From an uncultured Oceanospirillaceae bacterium (GTDB taxonomy: Bacteria > Pseudomonadota > Gammaproteobacteria > Pseudomonadales > Balneatricaceae), in assembly GCA_913057435.1 (NCBI GenBank), contig CAJXNY010000034.1:1-56820 (forward strand): DNA of 56,820 nucleotides, given 5' to 3'. Under the pieces are notes generated by a model. That model was not told where the DNA came from. It searched no databases and was given only the letters and a program-made list of their open reading frames with translations. Below, piece by piece: positions 8,924 to 17,365 of this stretch. Numbering within the stretch: position 1 is the stretch's first letter; each line of letters begins with the position of its first letter. The translations under genes were made by a program, and so were the position numbers.

Positions 8924-9676
8924 TTAAAGCTTTAACGGTCGGCTTTGCTGCTCCAACAGAGTCATTTCGGCACTAAAAACCTCGGTTTTCAGCAAGCTGA
9001 TCAGCCGGGCTGTTCGGCCTGGGTCAGATAGCGGTTGCCAGCTCAGGCCGTCCAGTACCAGGGTACAGTTGGTGACGACGGCCCGCTCCAGCAGCATGTT
9101 ATTGCGGGTACCGCAGCGTTCAACATTTTCCGATAGCAGGGATATGGTGCCAAAGCCGATTGACCAGAAGGCAAAGGTGACCTCCTGAGGGGACATGCCA
9201 TGGGTCAGAACCAGATCATGGTCGGTGATTGCCTGTTGCAGCACCTGCGTGACCAGGTTAAGCAGCCGGTTATCCAGGTCCAGGTGCTCGTTCTGGCGTG
9301 CTGGTGAGGCTTTTTCACTGACCGATGGTGTTTTGGCGGTGATGACAAGCATAAATTTGTCGGGATAGAGGTAGGCATACAGCATGTAGGCAAAGCCAAC
9401 TGCCAGCATCCGGTCCCGGCTGCAACTCTTAATGCTCAGGGCGCGCTGAAACATAGCGACAAGATCCTGCATGCTGCTATTACACAGCCCAATCAGCAGG
9501 TCCTCTTTACTGCTGAAATGGTTGTAGACCGTTCCCTTGGAGAACGGTACCTGAGCCACCACCTTATCCATGGTCAGCGCGGTCGCGCCGATCTGATTAA
9601 TCAGCTGCTGTGCAGCGTCAAGGATGGTCTGTTCACGGGCCTGAAGCGCCGTATCATCGAGTAATTTTGGGCTCAT
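8924..9676 (-). CDS. TetR/AcrR-family transcriptional regulator
   Basis: The 250-aa protein has the TetR N-terminal DNA-binding domain at residues about 15-65: ILDAAQQLINQIGATALTMDKVV followed by SKGTVYNHFSSKEDLL, which is the family signature. The rest is a helical ligand-binding domain without specific similarity that I can name. It lies beside the PagL-like gene and the MMPL operon and most likely represses them through the paired palindromes at 8117-8134 and 8221-8238. Its inducer is unknown. Confidence 0.88.
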   Translation of the reverse strand: MSPKLLDDTALQAREQTILDAAQQLINQIGATALTMDKVVAQVPFSKGTVYNHFSSKEDLLIGLCNSSMQDLVAMFQRALSIKSCSRDRMLAVGFAYMLYAYLYPDKFMLVITAKTPSVSEKASPARQNEHLDLDNRLLNLVTQVLQQAITDHDLVLTHGMSPQEVTFAFWSIGFGTISLLSENVERCGTRNNMLLERAVVTNCTLVLDGLSWQPLSDPGRTARLISLLKTEVFSAEMTLLEQQSRPLKL

Positions 9677-9765
9677 TAAGGACCTGCGTTGTTAGCTGGA
9701 GCGGTGTGGATCATAACCCGCGCAGGGCGATGAAATGTAGGACGGTGGAGGGCTACCGTACTGAA

Positions 9766-10131
9766 TCAGTGCGGTGTCATCTTTGTCAGCAACGCATTGA
9801 GTTGTACCAGTCGTTCAGAAAAGCCTGTCAGATCCTGGTCAAACAGCTCCACTTTTGTCTTTAATCGCTGCAACTTTTTCCACAGTGTCTGAGGTATATC
9901 GCTCTGTTCTGCCGTATCGAGCTGACTGAGGCTGAGTGCGCGCTGGCCGTCATTACTGATCAGTGTAATGGGTTGCTGCAGTAATTGCTGCAGCTGCGCG
10001 CGCATGGCAGCGACGTCATTGATATCGGGCACCCGTGTTTCATCCGCGAGCCAGTGCTGTACCTGAGTGTGGCAGTCCGCCAGGTATTGCTCAATCGGGA
10101 GCAGGCAGACCGAAGGTTCATTGGCAGACAT
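9766..10131 (-). CDS. small hypothetical protein, paralog of the protein at 16809-17150
   Basis: A 121-aa soluble, helix-rich protein with no signal or TM segment. I do not recognise the family. It aligns along its length with the product of 16809-17150: shared positions include QVQxW, a PDxNxV motif, LRxQ, LLxxP, DG, LSL, the PIP/DIP segment, a KLxxL run and FDQxLxG. The start at 10131 (MSANEP) is preferred to upstream in-frame starts since the alignment begins just after it. It lies about 100 bases downstream of the first chemoreceptor on the same strand, with a hairpin between them, suggesting readthrough or attenuated co-expression. The function may relate to the receptors or to the hydrogenase. 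Confidence 0.6.
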   Translation of the reverse strand: MSANEPSVCLLPIEQYLADCHTQVQHWLADETRVPDINDVAAMRAQLQQLLQQPITLISNDGQRALSLSQLDTAEQSDIPQTLWKKLQRLKTKVELFDQDLTGFSERLVQLNALLTKMTPH

Positions 10132-10187
10132 AGGGCGGTATCCTGATGCAAAGGGGCGCATCATACCGTGAATGGCTGGGGAAGGGG

Positions 10188-10219
10188 CCCCGTTTCACTA
10201 AAGCAGTGTGATAACGGGG
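10188..10219 (-). terminator. hairpin between chemoreceptor 1 and the small protein gene
   Basis: CCCCGTT (10188-10194) pairs with AACGGGG (10213-10219), and CACT/AGTG extends the stem inside. There is no T-tract after it on the minus strand, so it is a weak terminator, attenuator or processing site. Confidence 0.35.
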
Positions 10220-10227
10220 TCTGTGGT

Positions 10228-11733
10228 TCAGGCGATAAAGCTGGATACTGCGTTGCGGAGCTTGCCTGACAGTTCGGTGAACTCACGGCTGGCGTAGAAC
10301 GTCTGTTCCGCATAGGTAGAGGTATCGGCTGCCAGCTCGCTGACTGCGACCAGTCGGCTGCTGACCTGGCTGGACACCTCTGCTTGCTGGGCGGTGTTAT
10401 CCGAGATCTGACGGTTGGTCGAGTTAATAGTCTGGACTGCCTGGCTTATATCGTGCAACGCGATACGGCTCTGGCCTGCCTGCTCAACACTGAGGCGAGC
10501 GGTTTCCCGGCTGCGCTCCATCGCACTGACCGCTTTGCTGCTGCCACTTTGCAGTGATTCGATCATATTGTGGATTTCCTGGGTCGATTCCTGAGTCCGC
10601 TTGGCCAGAGTGCGCACTTCATCCGCGACGACGGCAAAACCTCGGCCATTATCACCCGCACGGGCTGCTTCAATGGCGGCATTGAGCGCCAGCAGGTTGG
10701 TCTGATCGGCGATGTTGCGAATCACGTCCAGCACCGAACCAATCTTATCGCTGTCACTAGCCAGATCATTGATGATATGGGTGGTCTGATCGACCTCCTG
10801 GGAAAGCTGCTCAATATTATGGATGCTGTTATCCATCACGCTGGCACAGGTTTCTGCACGGATGCTGGCATGGCTGGCGGCAGTCAGTGCCTCAGCCGCC
10901 GCTCCGCTGGCGGTATGGGATACCGACTCCAGCGTATTGCTTAACTCCCGGATTGCCGTGACCAGCTGGTCGGCATCGCGTTTTTGCTGCTGCATCTCAT
11001 CGATACTGTTGCCACTGTGGGCTGATAAAGTCTCAGCAGAAGTATGGAGCTTACCCGAAGCATTCTGGGTTTCGGCCACGACCTTATGGATAGCCTGCAT
11101 AAAGGTATTGAAGTTGTTGGCGAAGGCGCTGTGGGCGTTTGGCTGGCGAAAGGTGACATCCATCTTGTTGTCCACGACCTGAAGATGGGAAGCAATCTGG
11201 TGAATTTCGGCGGTCTGAACGGCTTCTTTCTGGGCGTTAAGTGCCATCACAACCAGTAAAATGCTTTCAAATACGACATAGCCGGCATGGAGCATGACCA
11301 GGTAGTAGCTGGTTTCAGGAAATAAATAGACGCCTGCCCCTGCTGCCTGGAGGAAATTGAAAAGCAGGTGATGAACCGCGATCACACCAGCGGCGGTGAT
11401 AATTACCAGGAAATCCCGGTAGTACAGCAGGAAAGCCAGCAGACAGAAAATAGCAAAGTGCATTTCGATCATGCCATTGGACTGGTGGATCTGCAGGGCG
11501 GCATAGAACATGAGCGCAGCCGCGATGCTATGACGGGTCAGACTACGGCCCGGTAGCTGGCTGATCAGAATAGTGGGGACAATAGCGGTGGGCAGGGCGA
11601 TTATCAGTACCTCGGTCCATGTATTGTGCCAGGACGCCATTGCTATGGATACAGCAAACAGGAACCAGATAACTTTGACCATCAGGCGATCGGCACGTTG
11701 ATAGTGCTCTCGCAAAAAGGACTGTGCATTCAT
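10228..11733 (-). CDS. methyl-accepting chemotaxis protein with six-TM sensor (copy 1)
   Basis: A 501-aa chemoreceptor. The N-terminal 170 residues form about six TM helices (near 19-35, 41-58, 69-83, 91-104, 107-128, 143-165) with no periplasmic ligand domain. This membrane block is rich in His: H36, H68, H83, H92, H121, H122, H149. The C-terminal half is a standard cytoplasmic MCP signalling domain, with the hairpin tip at [21 protein letters not shown] and [12 protein letters not shown]. There is no CheR-docking pentapeptide at the C-terminus. The ATG at 11733 follows AGGAGAG. It is of identical length and very similar to the copy at 12350-13855, so the pair is a tandem duplication. Membrane-embedded sensing of a redox state, gas or lipophilic ligand is inferred. 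Confidence 0.9.
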   Translation of the reverse strand: MNAQSFLREHYQRADRLMVKVIWFLFAVSIAMASWHNTWTEVLIIALPTAIVPTILISQLPGRSLTRHSIAAALMFYAALQIHQSNGMIEMHFAIFCLLAFLLYYRDFLVIITAAGVIAVHHLLFNFLQAAGAGVYLFPETSYYLVMLHAGYVVFESILLVVMALNAQKEAVQTAEIHQIASHLQVVDNKMDVTFRQPNAHSAFANNFNTFMQAIHKVVAETQNASGKLHTSAETLSAHSGNSIDEMQQQKRDADQLVTAIRELSNTLESVSHTASGAAAEALTAASHASIRAETCASVMDNSIHNIEQLSQEVDQTTHIINDLASDSDKIGSVLDVIRNIADQTNLLALNAAIEAARAGDNGRGFAVVADEVRTLAKRTQESTQEIHNMIESLQSGSSKAVSAMERSRETARLSVEQAGQSRIALHDISQAVQTINSTNRQISDNTAQQAEVSSQVSSRLVAVSELAADTSTYAEQTFYASREFTELSGKLRNAVSSFIA

Positions 11734-12349
11734 AACGATGGACTCTCCTTGATCCCGCCGATCAGACATAAGTTACTTCCACGTTAAATAGAGGTTTACT
11801 CTCTATTTATGAAGTAAGACGGGTCAGACTATGAAAGTTGATAGTTCGCATTCCATGCAGGGTTAGTTGATTCCATTCAGAGCCAGCCCTCACCAGAGTA
11901 GTGTGGGTATTGCGATAAAAATTTCGTCGTCAGTTTTATTGTCAGATTTAAAATAAAATAAGCTAAAGTTTTTTAACATAAGTTCTGGTTCGTTATATAA
12001 CGTTAGTTCATTTATTTATGTTTATAGCCTTGCCTGAATAGATTGAGTTTTCTGCACCAGCTAATGCCGTCCTCTATCGCCTTTGTTTTTGATCTATTAT
12101 TCAGTTGTGGTGTTATCCAATGAGACGGTTACTGTCGGTTTTTTACCGGATTAACGGTCGGAAAATAAACTTAATACCTTGAATATGCAAATGCTCTAGT
12201 AATTTTTATGTGACTTTATTATTTAAAGCGGGCTCGATTCATAGTTGTACTTCGGATGTTATGGGGACCTAGGGTGTAGGCAGGGCTGCTGGAGCTGGAA
12301 CAGGTGACTCTTCGCCCAGCAGGGGCGAAGAGCGGATCAGGTTTAGAAC
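11734..12349. other. AT-rich intergenic region between the two chemoreceptors
   Basis: This 600-base stretch has no convincing ORF. It contains long AT-rich segments (about 11925-12030 and 12150-12230), likely the promoter of copy 1. I looked for a flagellar sigma-28 site (TAAAGTTT-N11-GCCGATAA) on the minus strand and found no good match. Confidence 0.5.
12308..12332 (-). terminator. stem-loop after chemoreceptor 2
   Basis: CTCTTCGCCC (12308-12317) pairs perfectly with GGGCGAAGAG (12323-12332) around a 5-base loop, just after the copy 2 stop. No T-tract follows, so termination is likely but not certain. Confidence 0.5.
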
Positions 12350-13855
12350 TCAGACGATAAAGCTGGTTACCGAGTGACGTAACTTACCGGAGAGTTCAGT
12401 AAACTCCCGGCTGGCATAAAACGTCTGTTCAGCATAGGTTGAGGTATCGGCGGCCAGTTCACTGACAGCCTGTAGCCGACTGCTGACTGCATTGGAGACT
12501 TCAGTCTGTTGCTCAGTCGCGTCTGCAATCTGGCGATTGGTTTCATTAATCGTATTCACGGCCTGAGTAATATCGTGCAGCGCCTCGCGGCTTTCACCGG
12601 CCTGCTCGACACTCAGTCGGGCCGTTTCCCGACTTTTCTCCATCGCCGAGACGGCTTTACTGCTGCCACTTTGCAGCGACTCAATCATCTGGTGAATTTC
12701 CTGGGTAGACTCCTGAGTTCGTTGTGCCAGAGTGCGTACTTCGTCGGCAACCACCGCAAAACCACGGCCATTATCACCGGCGCGGGCGGCCTCAATTGCT
12801 GCGTTCAATGCCAGCAGGTTGGTCTGATCGGCGATGTTACGGATCACATCCAGTACCGAACCAATTTTATCACTGTCTTCAGCCAGTACATTAATGGTCT
12901 GGGTTGTCTGGTCTACCTCCTGTGACAGCTGCTGGATATTATTGATGCTGTTGTCCATGACGGTGGCACAGGTGCGGGCGCGTGTTGCTGCGTGTGTTGC
13001 CGCTGTCAGGGCTTCGCTGGCCGCACCGCTGGCGGTGTGAGAAACCGATTCAAGGGTCTGGCTTAGCTCACGAATGGCATTCACCAGCTGGTCGGCGTCG
13101 ACTTTCTGCTGCTGCATCTCTTCAATGCTGTTACCACTGTGGGCAGACAGAGATTCTGCCGAGGCATGTAGTTTATCCGACGCCCCCCGGGTTTCTGATA
13201 CCACTTTATGGATGGCTTCCATAAATGTATTGAAGTTATTGGCAAAGGCGCTGTGAGCTTTAGGCTGGCGGAAAGTGACATCCAGCTTGTGATCAATAAC
13301 CTGCAGATGCGATGCAATCTGGTGTATCTCAGCGGTTTGTACCGCCTCTTTTTGCGAGTTTAGTGCCATCACAACCAGAATGGTTGCTTCAAAAACAACA
13401 TACGCACTGTGGATAAACACCAGGTTATAGCTGGTTTCCGGGAACAGATAGACCCCAACGCCAGCTGCCTGAAGGAAGTTAAACAGGAAGTGGTGAACAG
13501 CAATGACGCCAGCTGCGGTGAGGATGGTCAGAAAATCGCGGTAATAGAGCAGGAATGCCAGCAGTACGAAGATGGCGAAATGCATTTCGATCATGCCATT
13601 AGCCTGATGGATTTCCAGCGCGGCATAAAACATCAGAGCAGCAGAAATACTGTAACGGGTCAGGCCGCGACCTGGCATTTGACTGGCCAGAATCGTTGGC
13701 ACCACTGCCGTTGGCAGCGCAATTAGTAACACTTCTGACCAGGTATCATGCCAGGCGGCCATTGCCATGGATACGGCAAATAAAAACCAGATGACCTTTA
13801 CCATCAGGCGGTCGGCACGACGATAGTGCTCCCGCAAGAAGGATTTCTTATCCAT
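12350..13855 (-). CDS. methyl-accepting chemotaxis protein with six-TM sensor (copy 2, in the hoxX operon)
   Basis: Like copy 1, 501 aa with a six-TM sensor and a cytoplasmic MCP domain. The His residues H36, H83, H92, H121, H122 and H149 are kept, while H68 is Tyr, so six membrane-region His are shared. The signalling tip and the segments flanking it are almost unchanged; differences concentrate in the sensor loops and in the adaptor helix after the membrane. The start at 13855 has GGGAGA about ten bases upstream. Only 24 bases separate it from the stop of the thioredoxin-like gene at 13880, which itself overlaps hoxX. Copy 2 is therefore probably transcribed with hoxX, tying a chemoreceptor to hydrogenase maturation. 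Confidence 0.9.
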   Translation of the reverse strand: MDKKSFLREHYRRADRLMVKVIWFLFAVSMAMAAWHDTWSEVLLIALPTAVVPTILASQMPGRGLTRYSISAALMFYAALEIHQANGMIEMHFAIFVLLAFLLYYRDFLTILTAAGVIAVHHFLFNFLQAAGVGVYLFPETSYNLVFIHSAYVVFEATILVVMALNSQKEAVQTAEIHQIASHLQVIDHKLDVTFRQPKAHSAFANNFNTFMEAIHKVVSETRGASDKLHASAESLSAHSGNSIEEMQQQKVDADQLVNAIRELSQTLESVSHTASGAASEALTAATHAATRARTCATVMDNSINNIQQLSQEVDQTTQTINVLAEDSDKIGSVLDVIRNIADQTNLLALNAAIEAARAGDNGRGFAVVADEVRTLAQRTQESTQEIHQMIESLQSGSSKAVSAMEKSRETARLSVEQAGESREALHDITQAVNTINETNRQIADATEQQTEVSNAVSSRLQAVSELAADTSTYAEQTFYASREFTELSGKLRHSVTSFIV

Positions 13856-13879
13856 AAAAAACGTTCTCCCTAAACTCAC

Positions 13880-14542
13880 TCAATCTTTAGTTGGCCAGGC
13901 ACAAAAACAGCCAGACCCGGCGATACTTCCAGGCACAGCTTGGCGGCCTGCCAGCAGGCTTTTTAGTACAGTTTCAACCAGTCCGTCTCCGCTAGGTAAG
14001 CAGAGTGCCCCCAGAGTGTATGGCCCGAAATAGGACAACTGACCATGCTGATCAAGAATGGCGGTGGCTGGGCTGGCTGGTACTTGTGATGGTAGTGCCA
14101 GTTGGCTGGCACGAATTAAAGTAGCCCCGGGAAATAGCGTAGATGCTTGTTGTACAAACTCCTCGGGGCTGGGGATTGTATCATTCAATATGACAATAAA
14201 ACGAACCCCCTGTGGACCAAATGTTTCAATTAGTTGCTGTACATGCTGAGTATTGAAACGGCTGCACAGACAACTCGGATCCCAGAAATGAATTAGCACC
14301 GATTTTTGAGAGCTGCTCTCTGTAATAATTTGATTGGAGTGGAGGTAGGTATTCAGGTAGTGGCCCAGCTGGGCATTTTCAAAGTGGACAAACTGTTCCT
14401 GGCCGGGAGGGTAAAAAGACCGGATATCTCGTACCAGGAACCACCAGAAGGCGTAACACATAGCGATCAGCCAGACGATAACAAGCAGGGCCATCAGGCC
14501 CTGCTGTCGTTTACTGATGGAGTCTGTTGGCTCAGCTTGCAT
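13880..14542 (-). CDS. membrane-anchored thioredoxin-fold protein (DUF6436-like)
   Basis: A 220-aa protein with one N-terminal TM helix (about residues 15-37) and a periplasmic thioredoxin-like domain. The expected active-site region reads HFWDPSCLCSRFN, giving a CxC motif (C91, C93) instead of CxxC. A second CxC occurs close to the C-terminus (GCFCAW). SPATAILD looks like the cis-Pro loop of the fold. It resembles the DUF6436 group, recalled rather than searched. The ATG at 14542 lies inside the hoxX stop region (11-base overlap), so translation is coupled to hoxX; a longer reading frame to 14611 would overlap hoxX more. A periplasmic redox role beside the hydrogenase is inferred. Confidence 0.7.
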   Translation of the reverse strand: MQAEPTDSISKRQQGLMALLVIVWLIAMCYAFWWFLVRDIRSFYPPGQEQFVHFENAQLGHYLNTYLHSNQIITESSSQKSVLIHFWDPSCLCSRFNTQHVQQLIETFGPQGVRFIVILNDTIPSPEEFVQQASTLFPGATLIRASQLALPSQVPASPATAILDQHGQLSYFGPYTLGALCLPSGDGLVETVLKSLLAGRQAVPGSIAGSGCFCAWPTKD

Positions 14543-16268
14543 TAGCGGCAACGATGCTCTCAGGTACTGCACGGTGACGCGCCAGGTGGGCGGGTGTTTC
14601 TGTTGCTGCACGTTTTAGTACGAAGTTGGTGCGTGCTTCGTGGTAACCGCGATCTTCACCGAAGAAGTTGACTTTCATTTGCTTCAGCTCCGCTTCACGG
14701 CAGGCCAGCATCTCGGCACTGTGGGCCTGCAGTACGCCGATTTTATCGGTCATGATTCGATTGTACTCAGATGAGTGAGCTAGCTGTTCGCTCATGCGCT
14801 GAATCTGCTGAGCATAGGTGCTGCTGTCGTAATCATCACGGTAGATGATGTCATCGATCAGGCCCATCTTAAGTGCCTGCTGATCACTGATGGGCAGACA
14901 CTGATTCGTGAGCTGCTCGGCACGTTCAGCGCCGACGCGACGTGGCAGGCTCCAGGTCCAGAACTCGGAGCCGTACAGGCCGCCCATCCCTTTGTAGTGC
15001 GGGTTCAGTACCACCCCTTCACGGATAAATACCTTATCCGCTGCCAGTGCCATCATGACGCCACCTGCGCCCGCGCTACCGTGCATCGCTGCGATAACCA
15101 GCCGGTCCTGAGTCATCAGCATTGCCTGCACCATATCGTTGATGGCATTGATGTTGGCCCATGACTCATCACCAGGGCTGCTGGCAGCTTCAATGACATT
15201 GAGATGAATACCGTTAGACCAGTAATCAGCACCGCCCATCAACACGATGGCCCGGGTATTACGTTCACATGCCTGCCGGTAGGCCTCAGTCAGACGTTCG
15301 CACTGGTGGGTGCTCATGGCACCGTTGTAGAAATCGAAGTGCAGGTAGCCGACATCATTGTGCTCTTCGTACCAGATCTCTTTGAAGGTTGTGTCCTGAC
15401 CCTGGTAAAGCGCGGGCAGTGACAGTTCTGGCACATTGGCGATCTGGTCGCCGAGCAGCTCGGCTGCTGGCATTTTGAAATGACCTTCACTGGCCGGGCC
15501 TTTTTTCTTCAGGTGGCTGATCCAGACCGCACCGTCAGTAGCCGCTCGGCAGATGGCACCGTCACGGGTGGCCAGAATGTCGCCAGGCTTACCCACCAGA
15601 GCGCCTTCAGCATGGACACCGCAGAGGTAATATTCTTCACCAAACAGCTCATCCAGCAGGCCTGGGAAGCCATCTGCAGAACGGATTTTGCGGATAATCA
15701 GCTCTACGCTGTCCTCCTGCCAGTCGATGCTGCGGCGGGTCTGTTTCATAACCGGACGGCAACGACCGATCACGGCAGGGTTCATGTAGTTCAGGGGCTC
15801 GGGGACAAAGTGGCCGCTTTCGAAACGGCGGACTGCGGTGCGGATTGCTTTCATCGCTGCCTGAACGGTTTCGCCACGGTAGAGGCTGCTTTTACGGCCT
15901 TCTCGCAACGGGTACTCGGCACTTGCCCAGACTGGGCCAGAATCCATTTCATTTGCCGCTTCTACCAGAGTAACGCCCCAGTGCGAAGCATTTTCGCGGA
16001 TAGCCCAGTCAAGTGAAGAAGGGCCACGATCTCCGCGAATACCAGGGTGGACAATGATACAGGGGGTGTTGCGCCAGACATCTTCGGGAATAACCTTGGT
16101 TAACATAGGGCATAGTATCAGCTCAGGTTTGAATAATTTAATCCCTTCCCTGACCTGATCATTATTAACAAAAACTTCAATGCTAACGTCGTGGCCTAGC
16201 TGGTTTAGTTCCAGGTGAGCAGCTTGAGTCATGCTGTTATAGCTTGTTGATAATAATAAAATACGCAT
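14532..16268 (-). CDS. hoxX: hydrogenase maturation protein HoxX/HypX
   Basis: Makes the CO ligand of the NiFe(CN)2CO centre from N10-formyl-tetrahydrofolate, which supports hydrogenase assembly in air. The 578-aa protein has the family's two-domain design. Residues 1 to about 270 form a formyltransferase-like domain, with HPGIRGDRGPSSLDWAI near 74-90 (His74 in the formyl-THF site). Residues about 290-560 form an enoyl-CoA hydratase/crotonase-like domain with the oxyanion-type MHGSAGAGGVMMALAADKVF segment. Start ATG 16268. It lies apart from the other hyp genes, about 5.6 kb upstream of hupS and on the opposite strand, and leads an operon with a thioredoxin-like protein and a chemoreceptor. 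Confidence 0.93.
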   Translation of the reverse strand: MRILLLSTSYNSMTQAAHLELNQLGHDVSIEVFVNNDQVREGIKLFKPELILCPMLTKVIPEDVWRNTPCIIVHPGIRGDRGPSSLDWAIRENASHWGVTLVEAANEMDSGPVWASAEYPLREGRKSSLYRGETVQAAMKAIRTAVRRFESGHFVPEPLNYMNPAVIGRCRPVMKQTRRSIDWQEDSVELIIRKIRSADGFPGLLDELFGEEYYLCGVHAEGALVGKPGDILATRDGAICRAATDGAVWISHLKKKGPASEGHFKMPAAELLGDQIANVPELSLPALYQGQDTTFKEIWYEEHNDVGYLHFDFYNGAMSTHQCERLTEAYRQACERNTRAIVLMGGADYWSNGIHLNVIEAASSPGDESWANINAINDMVQAMLMTQDRLVIAAMHGSAGAGGVMMALAADKVFIREGVVLNPHYKGMGGLYGSEFWTWSLPRRVGAERAEQLTNQCLPISDQQALKMGLIDDIIYRDDYDSSTYAQQIQRMSEQLAHSSEYNRIMTDKIGVLQAHSAEMLACREAELKQMKVNFFGEDRGYHEARTNFVLKRAATETPAHLARHRAVPESIVAANAS

Positions 16269-16808
16269 ATTGAAAGTCCCTTCGCTGACGGTTTTTGCCG
16301 CAGTCCTGTAATAAATAATCAGTTACGTTCCTTTGATGTGGCGATTCTTTATAGAGTTGGGGTTGTTTTCAATCATACTTTGGTGCCATTGAAACGCTTG
16401 CTATAAGTGCGTGATTAAAGTCGGGCTTCGTATTAGTAATTAGTTACTTTACATATTTAAAAATTAAGAGTGGAAGTGGCTCTAAAGCGGAGGTAACTAT
16501 AAATACAATAATCCTCGTCTATTTGCTTCGATCGTTTAGACTTTTTGGTTTATTACTGTATAAAAAAAAGCCATCACCGCCTGTTTTAGTATTCAATATT
16601 TCATGTCTGTTTTAGTTTTCCTTGGGGGTGTTTAAGACGTGTGAAGGCTTTTTTATCAGTTTTGTTTTTTATTTATTTAAACTTCGATCATTAAAAATAG
16701 GACTTTTTCTCAGTGCAATATAGGAGCTACTTTACCCGGGCAGGCTAAAAAACGATCAGCTTGGTGTGGCGGACGAACCTGGTGTCCGCCGCCAGGTTCG
16801 TCAAAGGC
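16269..16808. other. AT-rich intergenic region upstream of hoxX
   Basis: No gene is visible in these 540 bases. About 16430-16690 is markedly AT-rich and should hold the hoxX promoter on the minus strand. TGGCAC occurs on that strand at about 16382-16387, but the matching -12 GC is absent, so I do not call a sigma-54 promoter. A perfect inverted repeat lies at 16772-16802. Confidence 0.5.
16772..16802. repeat. perfect 11-bp inverted repeat, possible terminator of the small protein gene
   Basis: GACGAACCTGG (16772-16782) and CCAGGTTCGTC (16792-16802) flank a 9-base loop, just past the stop at 16809 on the minus strand. A T-run on that strand (complement of 16748-16753) follows about 20 bases later, too far for a classical terminator. 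A regulatory role is possible. Confidence 0.5.
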
Positions 16809-17150
16809 TCAGTGCACTGCTGCTTTCTGTGGTCGGTGCATCATCAACTCCATCTGGTGTTGCAGGCCTGACAGTTGTTGGTCGAAGTCGAGTATCTGCC
16901 CACGCAGCATTAGCAGTTTCTCAAATACCTGCTCCGGAATGGGGTAGTCCTGCTGGTTACAGTTGCCCAAGGATATTTCTATATCGCCGTCCAGAGAGGC
17001 AATTTCCATGGGTACGTAGAGCAGTGCAGCGACCTGCACCCGAAGCCGGATCACTTCATTGTAATCAGGCAGTGGTGTTCGGCCACTGGCCCAGCCCTGT
17101 ACCTGGGCGTCCAGCTGGTTTAGCTGATTGATAACCTGTTTGATAGACAT
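16809..17150 (-). CDS. small hypothetical protein, paralog of the protein at 9766-10131
   Basis: A 113-aa soluble helical protein without signal or TM segment, family not recognised. Shared features with the 9766-10131 product: QVQGW, PDYNEV, LRVQ, a LL-x2-P-M segment, DGD, ISLG, DYPIPEQ, KLLMLRGQILDFDQQLSG. The start at 17150 (MSIKQV) has only a weak, distant AAGGA. An in-frame alternative at 17219 would add 23 residues without similarity. It sits between hypF (divergent) and the hoxX operon (same strand), so both paralogs bracket the hoxX-chemoreceptor region. It may be a cytoplasmic partner of the receptors or a hydrogenase accessory protein. Confidence 0.6.
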   Translation of the reverse strand: MSIKQVINQLNQLDAQVQGWASGRTPLPDYNEVIRLRVQVAALLYVPMEIASLDGDIEISLGNCNQQDYPIPEQVFEKLLMLRGQILDFDQQLSGLQHQMELMMHRPQKAAVH

Positions 17151-17365
17151 CTGAATCTCAGTCCTTGTCGACGGTCTGGTGCACCCCGGCCCGATGGGCG
17201 GTACCACGCGCCATTCCATTATTGAATATGGAGGAGTCTAGTTGCTGATTTCGGGCTACGCCTGGCCTGATACTTGAAAAATCCGCGTTTGCCCAATAGC
17301 CAGAGGGCTGCTACCCCAGTCAATGGCCGGGGCCTGGATAGAAACTGGTAAGCTTTAGCGTTGTG

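Noticed and set aside
11734-12349. flagellar sigma-28 promoter for the chemoreceptors
   Set aside because: TAAAGTTT occurs on the plus strand (wrong direction) near 11961 and lacks the GCCGATAA half.
16376-16394. possible sigma-54 promoter of hoxX on the minus strand
   Set aside because: TGGCAC is present but the -12 element reads TATGA without GC, so only half of the consensus is met.
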